From: Malania oleifera | Lineage: Eukaryota > Streptophyta > Magnoliopsida > Santalales > Ximeniaceae | DNA: 64,000 nucleotides | Direction of reading: 5' to 3' | Assembly: GCF_029873635.1 (NCBI RefSeq) | Contig: NC_080423.1 | Coordinates: 98,824,397-98,888,396, forward strand | In this document: piece after piece, positions 22,741 to 33,671 of the stretch | Layout of the letters: each line of letters starts with the position of its first letter | Position numbering within the stretch: position 1 is the stretch's first letter | Made by a program: the position numbers and the translations under genes | The notes under the pieces: model-generated | The model's database searches: none | What the model saw: only the letters and a program-made list of their open reading frames with translations | What the model was told of the DNA's origin: nothing

Positions 22741-23627
22741 GTTATATATATGATCATGTATTATATGTTATCACAATCAGGATGTTATTTTAGTTCAGTT
22801 CAGGGGCTTGGTACCGTAGCTATATGTAGATCAGATATCTACGCTCAGATTAGTGCTAACCATTCCATGAGGGGATGGGAGATGGATAGTCGATGTGGCT
22901 TTCAGTAGAGTGTGGACGTCCACCTGGTAGTCCAGACTGGGGTGTGGCGGACCCATCGTTCTTACAAACATATTTGACTCGGCAGTGGTCAACCAGCCAT
23001 TGTCGGGTCCCGCCTTCGGGCTGCACAACCCGTCATGGGGGGAGGGTAATACATGACATCAGCTAGCTATTCATCCTGGATATATGTTTTCAGTATTATC
23101 GGTATAATAGATGTTTTATGTATGATATGACTTACTAGAAAATACGAAAGCATATGATTATTTAGTATGATATGATGAATGTTTACGAAATCTAAAATGT
23201 ACTGTATACGTATAATTGTGTTAAATATTCATGTTGCCACACAACTGTATTTAGTTTATTTTTCCTTACTGAGAAGTATCTCACCCCCAAACTTAATTAA
23301 TTTTTCAGGAGCCCTGGAGAGACTGGCGAGTCAAGGTCGCCGTTGAGATAGTGAGATTACCCTGTGAGAAGGGTAAGATTTTGTAATATGGTCGGAGTTA
23401 TTTTGTGTTTGACCCTAGAGATATTTTGATGTATATGAGGATGTATAGAAGTACAGTTTTATAATGTTATAGAAAGCTCTAGTATTATGGTTTATGGATG
23501 GATGTTTGGATTTTATGTTTAATGCTGCGTAGAATTTCGCCGTGTTTAACAGGTGTCCCCGCTACCCACAGGTTTAGGTTGACCATCTTTATTAATTATG
23601 TTATATTTTATCGAGGGTCGCTACATT

Positions 23628-23639
23628 TGGTATCAGAGC
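23628..23639 (+). other. Primer-binding site, initiator Met tRNA
   Basis: tggtatcagagc, complementary to the 3' end of plant initiator tRNA-Met, two bases after the LTR end (23625). Confidence 0.93.
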
Positions 23640-23942
23640 CTAGGATACTAGGTTCTCTAGAATCTAGAGTGTAGCAATGATAATACCAGAGTATAGGATA
23701 AGGGGATTTGAGGTCTAGTTGTGTAGTCTAGATGCATGACTTCTGTGGTGGTTTGTGTGATTTTCTTGGGGTGACGATTTCAGGAAATTCATGGTAAACT
23801 ATCATCGGGTTGGGTATCTATGTTGTAGGATTGAACCTTAAATTGAGATCAGGAGAGATGAATTGATTAGGAGAATATATTATATGAGGTGGTTGGTATG
23901 TATAGTGAAGGGGATTTTTAGTGAAGTTACTTGTTTTTCAGG

Positions 23943-24966
23943 ATGGACCTTGGTGGCAATAGTGCCCACGCTAGTGGGAGTGAGGGTGCTGGACCCTCAG
24001 GCACAGCGGTAGTGATTCAGATGCAATCTTACGCAGCATAGCACAGCAAGTTATGACAGAAATTGCCAGGAGTTTGAAGGAACAGGGTGGTCCGTCTGTA
24101 GGCCACGGTAGCTTGATGGAGAAGTTTATTAAGATGAGTCCTCCAGCTTTCTTAGGGGGAATGGATCCTGCAGTCGCTGAGAATTGGGTGCAGGAGATAG
24201 AGAAGATGTTTGCAGTGCTGCAGTGTTCTGAGGAACAGAGGGTACTATTTGCCACATATAAACTGATTGAAGAGGCTGAGAGATGGTGGTCGGCGGTGAG
24301 ATTATTAGAACAGCAGAGGACTGTACCTGTGGAGATGACGTGGGAGCGGTTTAAAGAAATATTCTTCCATAGGTATTTTCCAGCCTTGTCTAGGGAGGCT
24401 AAGATTGAAGAATTCCTAAATCTGAAGCAGGGACAGCTATCCGTGTAGCAATACGCAGCGAGGTTCAACGAGCTATCTCGCTTCGCCCCGTACATCATTC
24501 CAGATGAGGTGAAGAAAGTACGACAGTTTGAAAGAGGCCTGAGAAGAGAAATTTATAAGCAGGTATCGATTCTGAAGTTGCAGGATTTTCTTGAGCTAGT
24601 GGATAGAGCCACTATAGCAGAAATTGGTGATCAGTTGGAGGCTAAGGAGCAGAGGCTGAAGAAGAGATCCACACCTTCCGAATCCCAGCAGGGAGTCGGC
24701 CGTGCTTCATAGAAGAGAGGTGGCTATTATAGAGATTGGAGACAGGAGACCAGGAATCGTAGTTACTAGGGTGTGCAGCCATCACCAGCCTGCCCATCTT
24801 GTGGGAAAAGACACCTAGGAGAGTGTCGTGCCGGACGAGGTGTCTACTACATGTGCAGGGAGTCAGGGTTTATGATGAGGGAGTGTCCGACACAGACTGG
24901 TACTGCTCCTGCTCCTAGACCTGCACAAGGAGGTTACCATGCACCATGAGGAGGCCAGTAGGGGAA
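23943..24966 (+). pseudogene. Chromovirus gag (capsid and nucleocapsid), broken
   Basis: Begins with an ATG at 23943, shifts frame before about 24010, then reads through the capsid domain: an [14 protein letters not shown] region, W and R residues around ERWWSAV, and [16 protein letters not shown], all typical of retrotransposon gag. In-frame stops occur at 24446-24448 and 24710-24712 and again after. The nucleocapsid has one knuckle as CPSCGKRHLGEC. In the second, YMCRESGFMMREC, the first Cys and the His expected for a CCHC knuckle are gone. Gag would package element RNA into virus-like particles. This copy cannot make intact Gag. Confidence 0.9.
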
Positions 24967-24991
24967 TACGACCTCAGCTAGAGTTTTTGCT

Positions 24992-25400
24992 TTGATGCCG
25001 AGCGACGCTGAGGTGGCCAGCGACATGGTGACAAGTACTGTTAGTATGTTTTCATTTAAAGTTATTGCACTTTTTGATTTTGGTGCCACACACTCGTTTG
25101 TGTCCTTAGGGTGTGTTAAGTTATGTGGGGAAGAAACGCAATCATTAGATGTCGAGTTATTAGTGGCTACACCGACCGGGTCAGCGGTGAGATGCAGTAG
25201 GGTACTCTGTGGTTGTCCAGTTGATGTTTAGGGGAAGATTTTATCTGCTGATTTGGTGGTGTTGGATATGCACGGGTTTGACATTATCTTCGACATGGAT
25301 TGGCTAGCAGCTAATTCTGCTATTATAAACTACCATGTAAAGAAGTGATATTCAGACCTCCAGGGAAACCAGAATTTAGATTTACAAGGTCACGAGTGCA
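24992..25400 (+). pseudogene. Chromovirus aspartic protease domain, broken
   Basis: The active-site region reads LFDFGATHSFVS. The family consensus is D-S/T-G-A, so the residue after the catalytic Asp is changed to Phe. A later VLDMHGFDIIFDMDWL stretch matches the hydrophobic flap and end of the domain. Stops near 25230 and 25346 interrupt it. The enzyme normally cleaves the Gag-Pol polyprotein. Both the DFG change and the stops argue that it is dead. Confidence 0.85.
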
Positions 25401-25431
25401 ATCCTTACCCCAGATGGTCTCAGCTATTTAG

Positions 25432-26339
25432 GTGAGGAGACTGCTTCAGAATGGCTGTCTGGGATTCGTGGCTTTGGTGAAGGAAACTTCAGAAAATGAA
25501 TTGAAACTTATAAATACGCCTGTGGTGAAAGAATTTACAAACGTGTTTCCAAATGAATTACCGGGTTTGCCGCCTGATCGTGAAGTAGATTTTCCCATTG
25601 ATCTACTTCTAGGTACAATGTCGATCTCTAAAGCACCGCATCAAATGGCGCCGGTAGAGTTGGTGGAATTGAAAGACCAATTGCAGGATTTGCTTGATAA
25701 AGGCTTCATACGACCCAGTGTATCACCGTGGGGAGCTTCAGTACTATTTTTGAAAAAGAAAGACGGGTTTATAAGGATGTATATAGATTACAGAGAGATT
25801 AATAAAGTGACCATCAAGAACAGTATCCTCTACCCCATATCGATGATTTTTTTGATCAGCTCCAGGGTACACGGGTATATTCCAAGAACGATCTTAGATC
25901 AGGTTACCATCAGGTAAAGGTGAGAGCAGAAGATGTATCAAAGACGAATTTTAGGACCAGATATGGGCATTACGAGTTTCTTGTTATGTCATTTGGTCTG
26001 ACGAATGCTCCTACGGTATTTATGGACTTGATGAACAGAGTCTTTCACCAATACCTAGACCAGTTTGTTGTTGTGTTTATTGATGATGTACTGGTCTATT
26101 CGAGGAGCTATGAGGAGCATGAGATGCACTTGAGGCAGGTTTTGCAGACACTTTGGGAAAAGAAGTTATACGCCAAGTTCAGTAAAAGTAAATTTTGGCT
26201 TGAGAAGGTCGTGTTCTTAGGACATGTTATCTCAGGAGTCGGAATTGCTGTAGATCCGAGTAAGATTGAGGCAGTAGTGAATTGGGCTAGACTGAGGAAC
26301 ATCCAGGAAATTAGGAGTTTCTTGGGGTTAGCCGGTTAA
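25432..26339 (+). pseudogene. Chromovirus reverse transcriptase, broken
   Basis: Starts with [16 protein letters not shown], the usual entry into gypsy reverse transcriptase, followed by a [19 protein letters not shown] and [14 protein letters not shown] fingers region. A frameshift at about 25830-25840 moves the palm to another frame, where [12 protein letters not shown] supplies the first catalytic Asp. FIDD (about 26077-26088) is the YxDD-type motif. [12 protein letters not shown] and [12 protein letters not shown] mark the connection. A TAA at 26337-26339 replaces a conserved Tyr. Confidence 0.92.
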
Positions 26340-26880
26340 TATCGTCATTTTGTTAAAGGGTTCTCAGCTTTGTCAGGGCCTTTGACACGACTGACGAAGA
26401 AGAATGCTAGATTTGAATGGGATGATAGCTGTGAGTGGAGTTTTCAGGAACTGAAGCAGAAACTAGTCACAGCACCAGTACTGATCATCCCATCTCGGGG
26501 TGAGGGGTACACTATTTATAGTGATGCGTCCTTGGAGGGACTTGATTGTGTGTTGATGCAGCATGACAAGGTAGTGGCGTATGCGTCTTGGCAGTAGAAA
26601 GAATATAAAAAGAACTACCCTACCCACGATCTTGAATTGGCTGTAGTGGTACACGCACTGAAAATTTGGAGGCATTATTTGTACGGGGAGTAGTGCGAGA
26701 TTTTTTCCGACCACAAGAGCTTAAAATATTTCTTCACCCAGAAGGAATTGAATATGAGGCAGAGAAGGTGGGTAGAGTTAATTAAAGATTTTCATTGTAC
26801 TATCAGTTACCACCCAAGGAAAGCAAACGTGGTAGTTGATGCATTGAGCAGGAAGTCTGGGGTATTTGCGTTGGCAGCTA
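26340..26880 (+). pseudogene. Chromovirus RNase H, broken
   Basis: The frame resumes after the stop with RHFVKGFSALSGPLTRL. YSDASLEGLDCVLMQ holds the first catalytic Asp region. [21 protein letters not shown] and [10 protein letters not shown] follow, then [17 protein letters not shown], the standard end of the domain. Stops occur at 26595-26597 and near 26692. The domain would remove RNA from RNA-DNA hybrids during reverse transcription. Confidence 0.9.
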
Positions 26881-28418
26881 AGGAGATCCAGCATCCGATC
26901 ATGATGGATTTGAAAAGACTTGGCATTGAGTTGATAGAGAGTAATACTCCAGTATGTATCGCCAGCTTAGTGGTACATCCTACGTTGCAGGAAAGAATTA
27001 AAGCTGCCCAGAAAGAAGATCCAGAATTGGTAGAGGTGATGGATAGAGTGCGGAATGGTCAGGGAGAGGGATTCTGCATTTCAGATAACAGAGCTTTATG
27101 GTTCCGTTCCAGACTGTGTGTTCCTGCTGATACTGACATCAGGAGGACCATTTTAGATGAGGCTCACAGATCCTTGTATATAGTTCATCCTGGTAGTACG
27201 AAGATGTACAGGGATTTGCGAGAGTTTTACTAGTGGAGTGGGATGAAGGGGGAGATTGTCGAGTACGTAGCTCAGTGTTTGACGTGCCAGCAGGTAAAAG
27301 CTGAGCACCAGAGGCCGGCACGCCAGTTGCAGCCACTATTTATCCCAGAATGGAAGTGGGATCATATTTCCATGGACTTTGTTTCAGGGCTGCTGTCGAC
27401 ATCGCATGGTCAGAATGCGATTTGGGTGATAGTAGACCGGTTGACTAAGTCTGCCCATTTTCTCCCTTTCAAGATCAGCTATTCCCTTAGCCGATTGGCA
27501 GAGATTTACATCTAGGAGATAGTTCGTTCTCATGGGGTGCCTGTATCTATTGTGTCAAATTGAGACCCGCGATTCACATCATGATTTTGGAGGAGCTTAC
27601 AGGAGGCTCTAGGGTCTCAATTATCATTTAGTACGACATTCCATCCTCAGTTAGACGGTCAGACTGAGAGAATGATACAGATACTAGAAGATATGCTTCG
27701 TGCATGTGTTCTAGATTTTGGGGGTAGTTGGACTCAATTTATGCCACTGGTGGAGTTCGCGTATAATAACAGTTACCAGTCTAGTATGGGCATGACACCA
27801 TTTGAGGCACTGTACGATAGGAGATGTCGATCTCCTTTATATTGGGAAAAGATAGGTGAGCTGCAAGTTGTGGGACCAGAGTTGGTACAACAAGCATACG
27901 ATAAGGTTCGGCTTATCAGGGAAAGAATAGGTGCAGCTCAGAGTCGACAGAAGAGTTATGCCGACAATCGCCACAGAAATTTAGAATTTGACGTGCATGA
28001 TCACGTATTTTTGAAGATAGCTCCGTTAAAAGGAGTTATGAGATTTGGTAGGAAGGGTAAACTTAGTCCTAGGTTCATCAATCCGTTTGAGATTTTAGAG
28101 AAAGTGGGACCGGTGGTCTACAGGCTAACTTTGCCACCTTCATTATCAAGAATTCACGACGTATTCCATATATCGATATTGAGGAAATACGCCCCAGATC
28201 CTTCTCATATCATCAGTTATGATGAGTTGGAGCTGAGTGATTCACTGGGGTATGCGAAGGCACCAGTACGGATTCTGGATAGGAAAGTACAGGAGTTACG
28301 TAATAAGAAGATTCCTCAGATAAAAGTTTTGTGGAGGAATCATGCAATTGAAAAGGCTTCCTGGGAATATGAGGAACGGATGAAACAGAAATATCTGCAA
28401 TTATTTCAAGAAGTTTAA
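26881..28418 (+). pseudogene. Chromovirus integrase with C-terminal chromodomain, broken
   Basis: The N-terminal HHCC zinc finger ends in CLTCQQVK. The core has MDFVSGL (first Asp), DPRFTS (second Asp, preceded and followed by TGA codons where Arg is usual) and DGQTERMIQ with the catalytic Glu. Further stops lie at 27231-27233 and 27513-27515. From 27672 the frame is open for 248 residues, through the GKLSPRF and HDVFHIS motifs to a chromodomain at about 28257-28415 (VRILDRKVQELRNK, IKVLWRNH, ASWEYEERM). Such chromodomains are known to steer integration towards heterochromatin. Confidence 0.93.
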
Positions 28419-28661
28419 ATGTAATTAGAAAATGTGAGTAAATACGTAATATTTCTTTGGCAGGTACATATATGATTTTAATAGTGTAGTATTTTAGTTT
28501 TGGGAGGAATTTTCTTTTGATATATGTAATCTCCCAGAACTTGAGTTGTAACCACGGTATTCCTCCACCATAAGTGAGGGTAAGTAATAAAATAAGTAGA
28601 CCATTTTGCCTAATAAGTGATGATGAATTATGTGAGGAGAAAATTTCGAGGACGAAATTTT
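28419..28661 (+). other. Chromovirus 3' UTR
   Basis: Non-coding stretch between the chromodomain stop and the polypurine tract. It contains a hairpin and poly(A)-signal module (see 28498-28595) and the lineage-typical gaggacgaaatttta at about 28648-28662. Confidence 0.75.
28498..28595 (+). promoter_or_regulatory. 3' UTR module shared with the Ogre-like element
   Basis: TGGGAG (28501-28506) and CTCCCA (28531-28536) can pair. Then come aaccacggtattcctcc, a one-base gap relative to the partner, and ataagtgaggg, ending in AATAAA at 28586-28591. The same order and nearly the same bases occur at 49021-49110. A role in 3' end formation is inferred from the AATAAA and hairpin. Confidence 0.6.
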
Positions 28662-28676
28662 ATAAGGAGGGGAGAA
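28662..28676 (+). other. Polypurine tract
   Basis: ataaggaggggagaa immediately before the tgtg that opens the 3' LTR. It primes plus-strand DNA synthesis in this family. Confidence 0.9.
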
Positions 28677-30699
28677 TGTGACAACACGAATAAAAATGGA
28701 AACATGAACAGAAGGAGAGCAGCTAGGCTTCGTCGACGAACACAGGGTTTCATCAACGAAGGTTTTAAGGATTTTGTTGACGAACATAGGGCTTTGTCGA
28801 CGAGAAAATACCAAGAGGGGGGTTTTGAGTCGACTAAATTTCGTTGACGAAGACTAAATTTCATCAATGAAATTTGTGAAGGACTCGTCGATGAATGACG
28901 TGGCTCGTCGACGAATCCTCTGCTCTATAAATATGAAAAATCCAAGTTTATCTTCATTATTAAGCAAGCTTCACTCCTCTCTCTCTCCTCTCTTCGACTC
29001 CCTCTCTCTCTCTCTCTCTCATCATTTTTGGGCCAGATATACGTCGGATCGACAATCCGAAGTCACCACGACATTCTTGGCGAAGTTTTCTACGAGTTTG
29101 CCGAAGCGGATCGTTGGGGAAAGCGAGTTGGAAATCATCCCTAAGTTAAGGTAAGACTTTTTAAGCCGAATTTGGTCTTACGATAGTTATAGGAAATGAT
29201 GTACGCATGAAAATACTGATGTTTAAAATTGGGAATTTTGAGTTTCAGAGTATTGATCAAGAAATCATACGGGGGTTAGCCTAGGATATTTTGGGGGCTT
29301 TCTCAGTAGTCAGGTAAGGGAATAAACTAAACCAGTTATTTTTCATGCAAATTATTATTAATTATGAGTAAATTTATTTTCAGAAAAGCATATGCTATAT
29401 TGTTTATTATGAATGAAATGTGCGATTGGGAAAATACTGTTATGATGATTAAAATATATATGTATGTATGAGATGCCGAAAAATCACGATTTTAGAATAT
29501 GAAGTATGACTTTTAACAGCATATGTGTAGCATGAATATTATTTTATGTGAAATGTATTATAATGTGAAAGATTTTACGAACAAAGCATGGTTTCAGGTA
29601 TTATGAAAAGATGAGTTATGTTATGATGATTTTTACGTTTATATGATAAATGATTTATTTTTGGAATATATATATACCTGAAACGATTTTGGCGCGAGGC
29701 CATGTATTCATGTTATCGGCATGAGGTCGTATTTATGTTATCGGCACGAGGCCCTATTTATGCATGATTTCGGCACGAGGCCGTAATTACTATATTTTCG
29801 GCATGAGACCATAATGATGTTATATATATGATCATGTATTATATGTTATCACAACGAGGATGGTAGTTTAGTTCAGTTCAGGGGCTCGGTACCATAGCTA
29901 TATATAGATCAGATATCTACGCTCAGATTAGTGCTAACCATTCCACAAGGGGATGAGAGATGGATAGTCGATGTGGCTTTCAGTAGAGTGTGGACGTCCA
30001 CCTAACAGTCCGGACTAGAGTGTGGCGGGCCCATGGTACTTACAAACATATTTGACTCGGTAGTGGTCGGCCAGCCATTGTCGAGTCCTTCCTTCGGGCT
30101 GCACAACCCGTCATGGGGGGTAATACATGACATCAGCTAGCTATTCATCATGGGTATATGTTTTTAGTATTATCGGTATAATAGATGTTTTATGTATGAT
30201 ATGACTTACTAGAAAATACGAAAGCATGTGATTATTCAGTATGATATGATGAACGTTTACGAAATCTGAAATGTATTGTATACGTATAATTGCATTAAAT
30301 ATTCATGTTGCCACACAACTGTATTTAGTTTATTTTCCTTTTCTAAGAAGTGTCTCACCCCCAAATTTAATTAAACTTTCAGGAGCCCCGGAGAGACCGG
30401 TGAGTCAAGGCCGCCATTGAGATAATGAGATTACCCTGTGAGAAGGGTAAGATTTTGTATTAGGGTCAGAGTTATTTTGTGTTTGACCCTCGAGATATTT
30501 TGATGTATATGAGGATGTATAGAAGTACAGTTTTATAATGTTATAGAAAGCTCTGGTATTATGCTTTATGGATGGATGTTTGGATTTTATGTTTACTGCT
30601 ACGTAGAATTCTGCTGTGTTTAACAGGTGTCCCCGCTACCCACGGGTTCGGGTTGACCATCTTTATTAATTATGTTATATTTTATCGAGGGTCACTACA
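28677..30699 (+). mobile_element. 3' LTR of chromovirus
   Basis: 2023 bp from tgtgacaacacg to gggtcactaca. It is uninterrupted and shows the empty site for the LTR nested in the 5' copy. It has the same U3 palindromes (about 28730-28915), TATA box (about 28924-28931), CT leader, ggtaag sites, minisatellite (29690-29820), cttttctaagaagtgtctcaccc block and acceptor-like ttcaggagcc. Many transition differences from the 5' LTR indicate an old insertion. Confidence 0.92.
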
Positions 30700-30704
30700 C
30701 CACA

Positions 30705-31029
30705 TCACCTCGTCAACGAGTTTTGTAGAAAATTCATCGACGAACCTACACCCTCGTTGACGAATTTCAGACTTCCAAAATTCTATCTCGATATCTTCTC
30801 GCCGATGAGATGGGACCTTGTCGACGAGATCCTGAAGAATGCTCGTCGACAAAATCCCTGTGTTCGTCGACGAGGCCTGGAAAATTTTCTTGAAATTATC
30901 ACCTCTAAAATGTAATGTCGTTGATAAATGCGAAGCATTAGTCGACGAAGTCGGCTGCCTTCTTCTGTTACTATTTCCATTTTCCTTCCTGTTTATTATT
31001 TAAATATCATTATTCTTCGGGTCATTACA
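30705..31029 (-). mobile_element. Outer solo LTR, 5' (U3) portion
   Basis: On the minus strand this starts TGTAATGACCCG at 31029 and runs into a U3 full of TCGTCGACGA variants (about 30718-30950), continuing at 19560 beyond the chromovirus. The right TSD TTTAA is at 31030-31034. The five bases 30700-30704 are the chromovirus target duplication. Confidence 0.88.
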
Positions 31030-31034
31030 TTTAA

Positions 31035-31893
31035 TGTGCTTTGGATCTTGCCTATTGCCTTTGTTATTATCATTGTTATTATTATTTATTTTAGGGACAT
31101 TGTGAAATTGACTGATGCAAATCTCTTTATGTTGTGATGTGGATTTTGTATTCGAATGAGGTGTGGTAGCAAATGGACTTTTGAGTCTAGAATTTGTTCT
31201 TCATGATGTGCACAATGTAAAACCACCACTCCCAGCACCATCCACAACCATACACGCATAACACTAGACAACACAGCCCTTACATAGCCTCACTCTCCCT
31301 CTCTCGACCCATAGTAGCAAAGAACACATGGCAAAAGAGGGCACGAAGGCCGTTTTAGGGAGCCTCCACTAACGCACACACGGTTTACTTCTCTACCAGA
31401 CCTTCGGCCATCACCGCAGCCATCCCTTTCACGCACACGGACACTCATTTTCTTACATTTTCTTAATTTTCTCTGCTCCCAAACATACGTCACTAAATTG
31501 TCGATCGGAACTTGTAATTTGTTTGGTTGCTAAGAAGATTGAAGAAAGCAAACAAAAACAAACTTACAAGAGTTTTAATCCTTTATATTTTTGTTAGCGT
31601 ATCAGCGCACCAGCAACAACTACTTCACTCACCTCACAGCACACTCTCCTGGACCAACTAACTAACACGCACCTATACACACACTAACACAGATTGTACA
31701 CACACCTGCACACACACACTACAACACGCACCACTAAAAGGTTTTAACCGTACTTCAAAAGGTTAGTGGTGACTCCATCACACATTGTTTTTCCACGAAA
31801 ATTACTTTTTCAAAATCCACATCCATTTTTCCCAGTTCGTAGCCGCACTCATCGCTAGAGTGGTTTCTGGCGAGTCTGGGACGTCGCTATAGT
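31035..31893 (+). mobile_element. Tat-like LTR fragment, plus strand
   Basis: The end of this stretch (31740-31893) is the reverse-complement counterpart of 40810-40970: an aaaggttagtggtgactcc stretch, ccacgaaaatt, cccagttcgtagcc, and finally gggacgtcgctata, compared with the Ogre-like LTR terminus gggacgtcgcgaca. The upstream part is CA- and pyrimidine-rich with no coding content. It is therefore the 3' part of an older Tat-type LTR, opposite in orientation to the element at 40810. Confidence 0.6.
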
Positions 31894-33060
31894 TCCCTCC
31901 GGTTCTCTTTATTCTATGATTCTTTGATTCTATGTTCTCTGTTGTTCTCTTGGGTTCTATGGTTCTCAGATCTCTGTTGTTCCTTTGGGTTCTATGGTTC
32001 TCTGATCTCTATGGTTCTTTGATCTATGTTGCTCTTTTGGGTGCTAGGTTCTCTAATCTCTATAGTTTTATTGGGTTCTATGGTTCTCTAATCTATGTGG
32101 TCCTCTTAGGTTCTATTGATCTCTATTTTTCTCTCAGGTTTGAAGACATGTTGTTGTTTTTTCTTGCAGACTAAAAAATCACTCTAGAATGACAGAGCTT
32201 GACTGATTTCATTTAAACATAGGAAGTATTTTTCCTCTTTGTTTTGACAATATGTGCCTTGATCTGCTAGGATTTTCAGTTGAATTTTTTTGGGAGCCAA
32301 ATAGGCTCCTAAGCTTGGACATGTGTCGCTGGGGTTCTTGGTTCAGACCCTAATTTGGGTTCAGGTTTAGGTTCTTATTGGTTGATTGGGCTCTAGTTAG
32401 GTTGATTTTGGGCTCTGGTTGGGTTGATTTTGGGCTCTGGTAAAGTTGATTTGGCTCTTGTTGGGTTAGTTTTGGCTCTGGTTAGATTAGTTTGGGCTTT
32501 GGTTGGGTTAGTGTGGGCTCTGGTTGGGTCGGCTTGGGCTCTTGTTGGGTTGGTTCTTTGGTTGGGTTGGTTTGGGCTCTGGTTGGTTGGTTAGGCTTTG
32601 GCTACTACAGGGCTTGATTTCAAAAAATGTGTCTGAGACCTAGTCTTTTTTTTGGTTTAAAAAAATGCGAGTTTTGAAAAATTGTGCACGGGGTGCTTTG
32701 TTTTAAAACTTAGGCCCAAGTTATTTAAAAAAAAAAAACAAAAAAATAAAAATAAAAATGGGCCCGAGTGTTTTGGTTTAAATAGTGGCCCTGGGTGTTT
32801 GGACTTTTAAACCGTGGGTCTGGTCTTTGGGCTTTTAAAAAAGGCCTTGGTTTTTGGGTTTAAACAGTGGGCCTGGGTGTTTGGGCATTCAAACCATGGG
32901 CTTAGTTTTTGGGCTTTTAAAAGAAAAGAAAGGTCTAGTCTTTGAGTTCAAACCATGGGATTTATTTATTTATTTTTTAAAGCATGAACTTAGGGGCTTT
33001 TCTTTTAGAGCATGGGCTTGGGGACTTGCTTAGAGCATGAGCTTTATGGCTTGTGCGCTG
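31894..33060 (+). repeat. Tandem-repeat leader DNA after Tat-like LTR
   Basis: Three successive degenerate arrays: ggttctatggttctctgatc units (about 31900-32150), gggctctggttgggttgatt units (about 32340-32600), and units built on gggcttttaaaa and gggcctgggtgtttggg (about 32640-33050). The last recalls the array at 47110-47950 inside the Ogre-like element. The first block (ccggttctctttattctatg) also occurs near 10869. No coding sequence. Confidence 0.55.
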
Positions 33061-33671
33061 AACTGCATGGGAGATATTCCCTTCTATTCTAGGTGAATAT
33101 CTATGGTAAGATCATAGAAGTAAAGCAAACATGTAACCTAACTTACCTTAGGTTTTTCTAAGGTAACACTTTAAGTTGTATTAACCACTAACACTCTAAG
33201 TTACCCTCACTGTCCCATTCATCCAAATAAGCCATATTCAAGTTGTCATGGATGTATACCAAATTATGTCAACACATAATTTAAGTTGACTGAAAAAGAT
33301 ATTAAATTAATTAGTTATGTGTGAATATCTTAAAAGAGTGATAACTTTGGTGCAATTAGTTGAGGGCATTAAGCCATTCTTTTATCAGCACCAATTTTGG
33401 ATTCATTTGTGGGCGGAGTTCCATTTTGAAAGGCATCTTTGCAGGAGTGATTGCTCCCACATTTCCTATAGCCATGGATCATATCCCAAATGGTAATGTG
33501 ATTGTAAAAGATTGGAAGATTGGGCAAAGATTAAACAGTGAGAGGGACAAAAGACTTGGTAACGGATGAAGAGAGAGGCAATTGCAGAGCTTCTGTAATA
33601 GTTTTTTTATGGATTTAAAGAGAAGTAGGAGAAAATAAAAACATATGATGATAAAGGTGAAAAGAGATTTT
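33061..33671 (+). other. Unassigned region with a short coding-like stretch
   Basis: No element recognised. A 69-residue frame at 33360-33569 has a hydrophobic part (GIFAGVIAPTFPIAMDH) followed by a charged tail, and reads more protein-like than its AT-rich surroundings. I do not recognise the family. It could be a captured or decayed exon, or chance. Confidence 0.25.

Larger units (their letters stand above)
19561..23625 (+). mobile_element. 5' LTR of chromovirus, interrupted by nested LTR
   Basis: Starts tgtgacaatcc and ends ggtcgctaca. It aligns with the 3' LTR (28677-30699) except for the insert 20181-22135 plus the duplicated GTTAG. Without the insert it is about 2.1 kb. U3: TCGTCGACGA at 19614-19623, 19776-19785 and 19796-19805. 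TATA: 19817-19824. CT leader: about 19893-19926. Donor-like gctgaggtaagg lies near 20049. The cggcacgaggccg minisatellite is at 22559-22740. The conserved ttactgagaagtatctcaccc lies at 23266-23286, with acceptor-like ttttcagga after it. Confidence 0.9.
19561..30699 (+). mobile_element. Full-length Tekay-type chromovirus (Ty3/gypsy), decayed
   Basis: Complete structure: 5' LTR (19561-23625, itself interrupted), primer-binding site, gag, protease, reverse transcriptase, RNase H, integrase, C-terminal chromodomain, 3' UTR, polypurine tract and 3' LTR (28677-30699). Flanking bases are CCACG (19556-19560) and CCACA (30700-30704), a 5-bp TSD with one change. It lies inside an opposite-strand solo LTR. 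The chromodomain, Met primer-binding site and gaggacgaaattt...aaggaggggagaa ending point to the Tekay/Del lineage. Many in-frame stops and shifts make it non-autonomous now. Confidence 0.92.

Noticed and set aside
23971-24498. 175-residue minus-strand frame with several Cys
   Set aside because: It is the antisense shadow of the chromovirus gag, whose plus-strand reading has clear capsid motifs.
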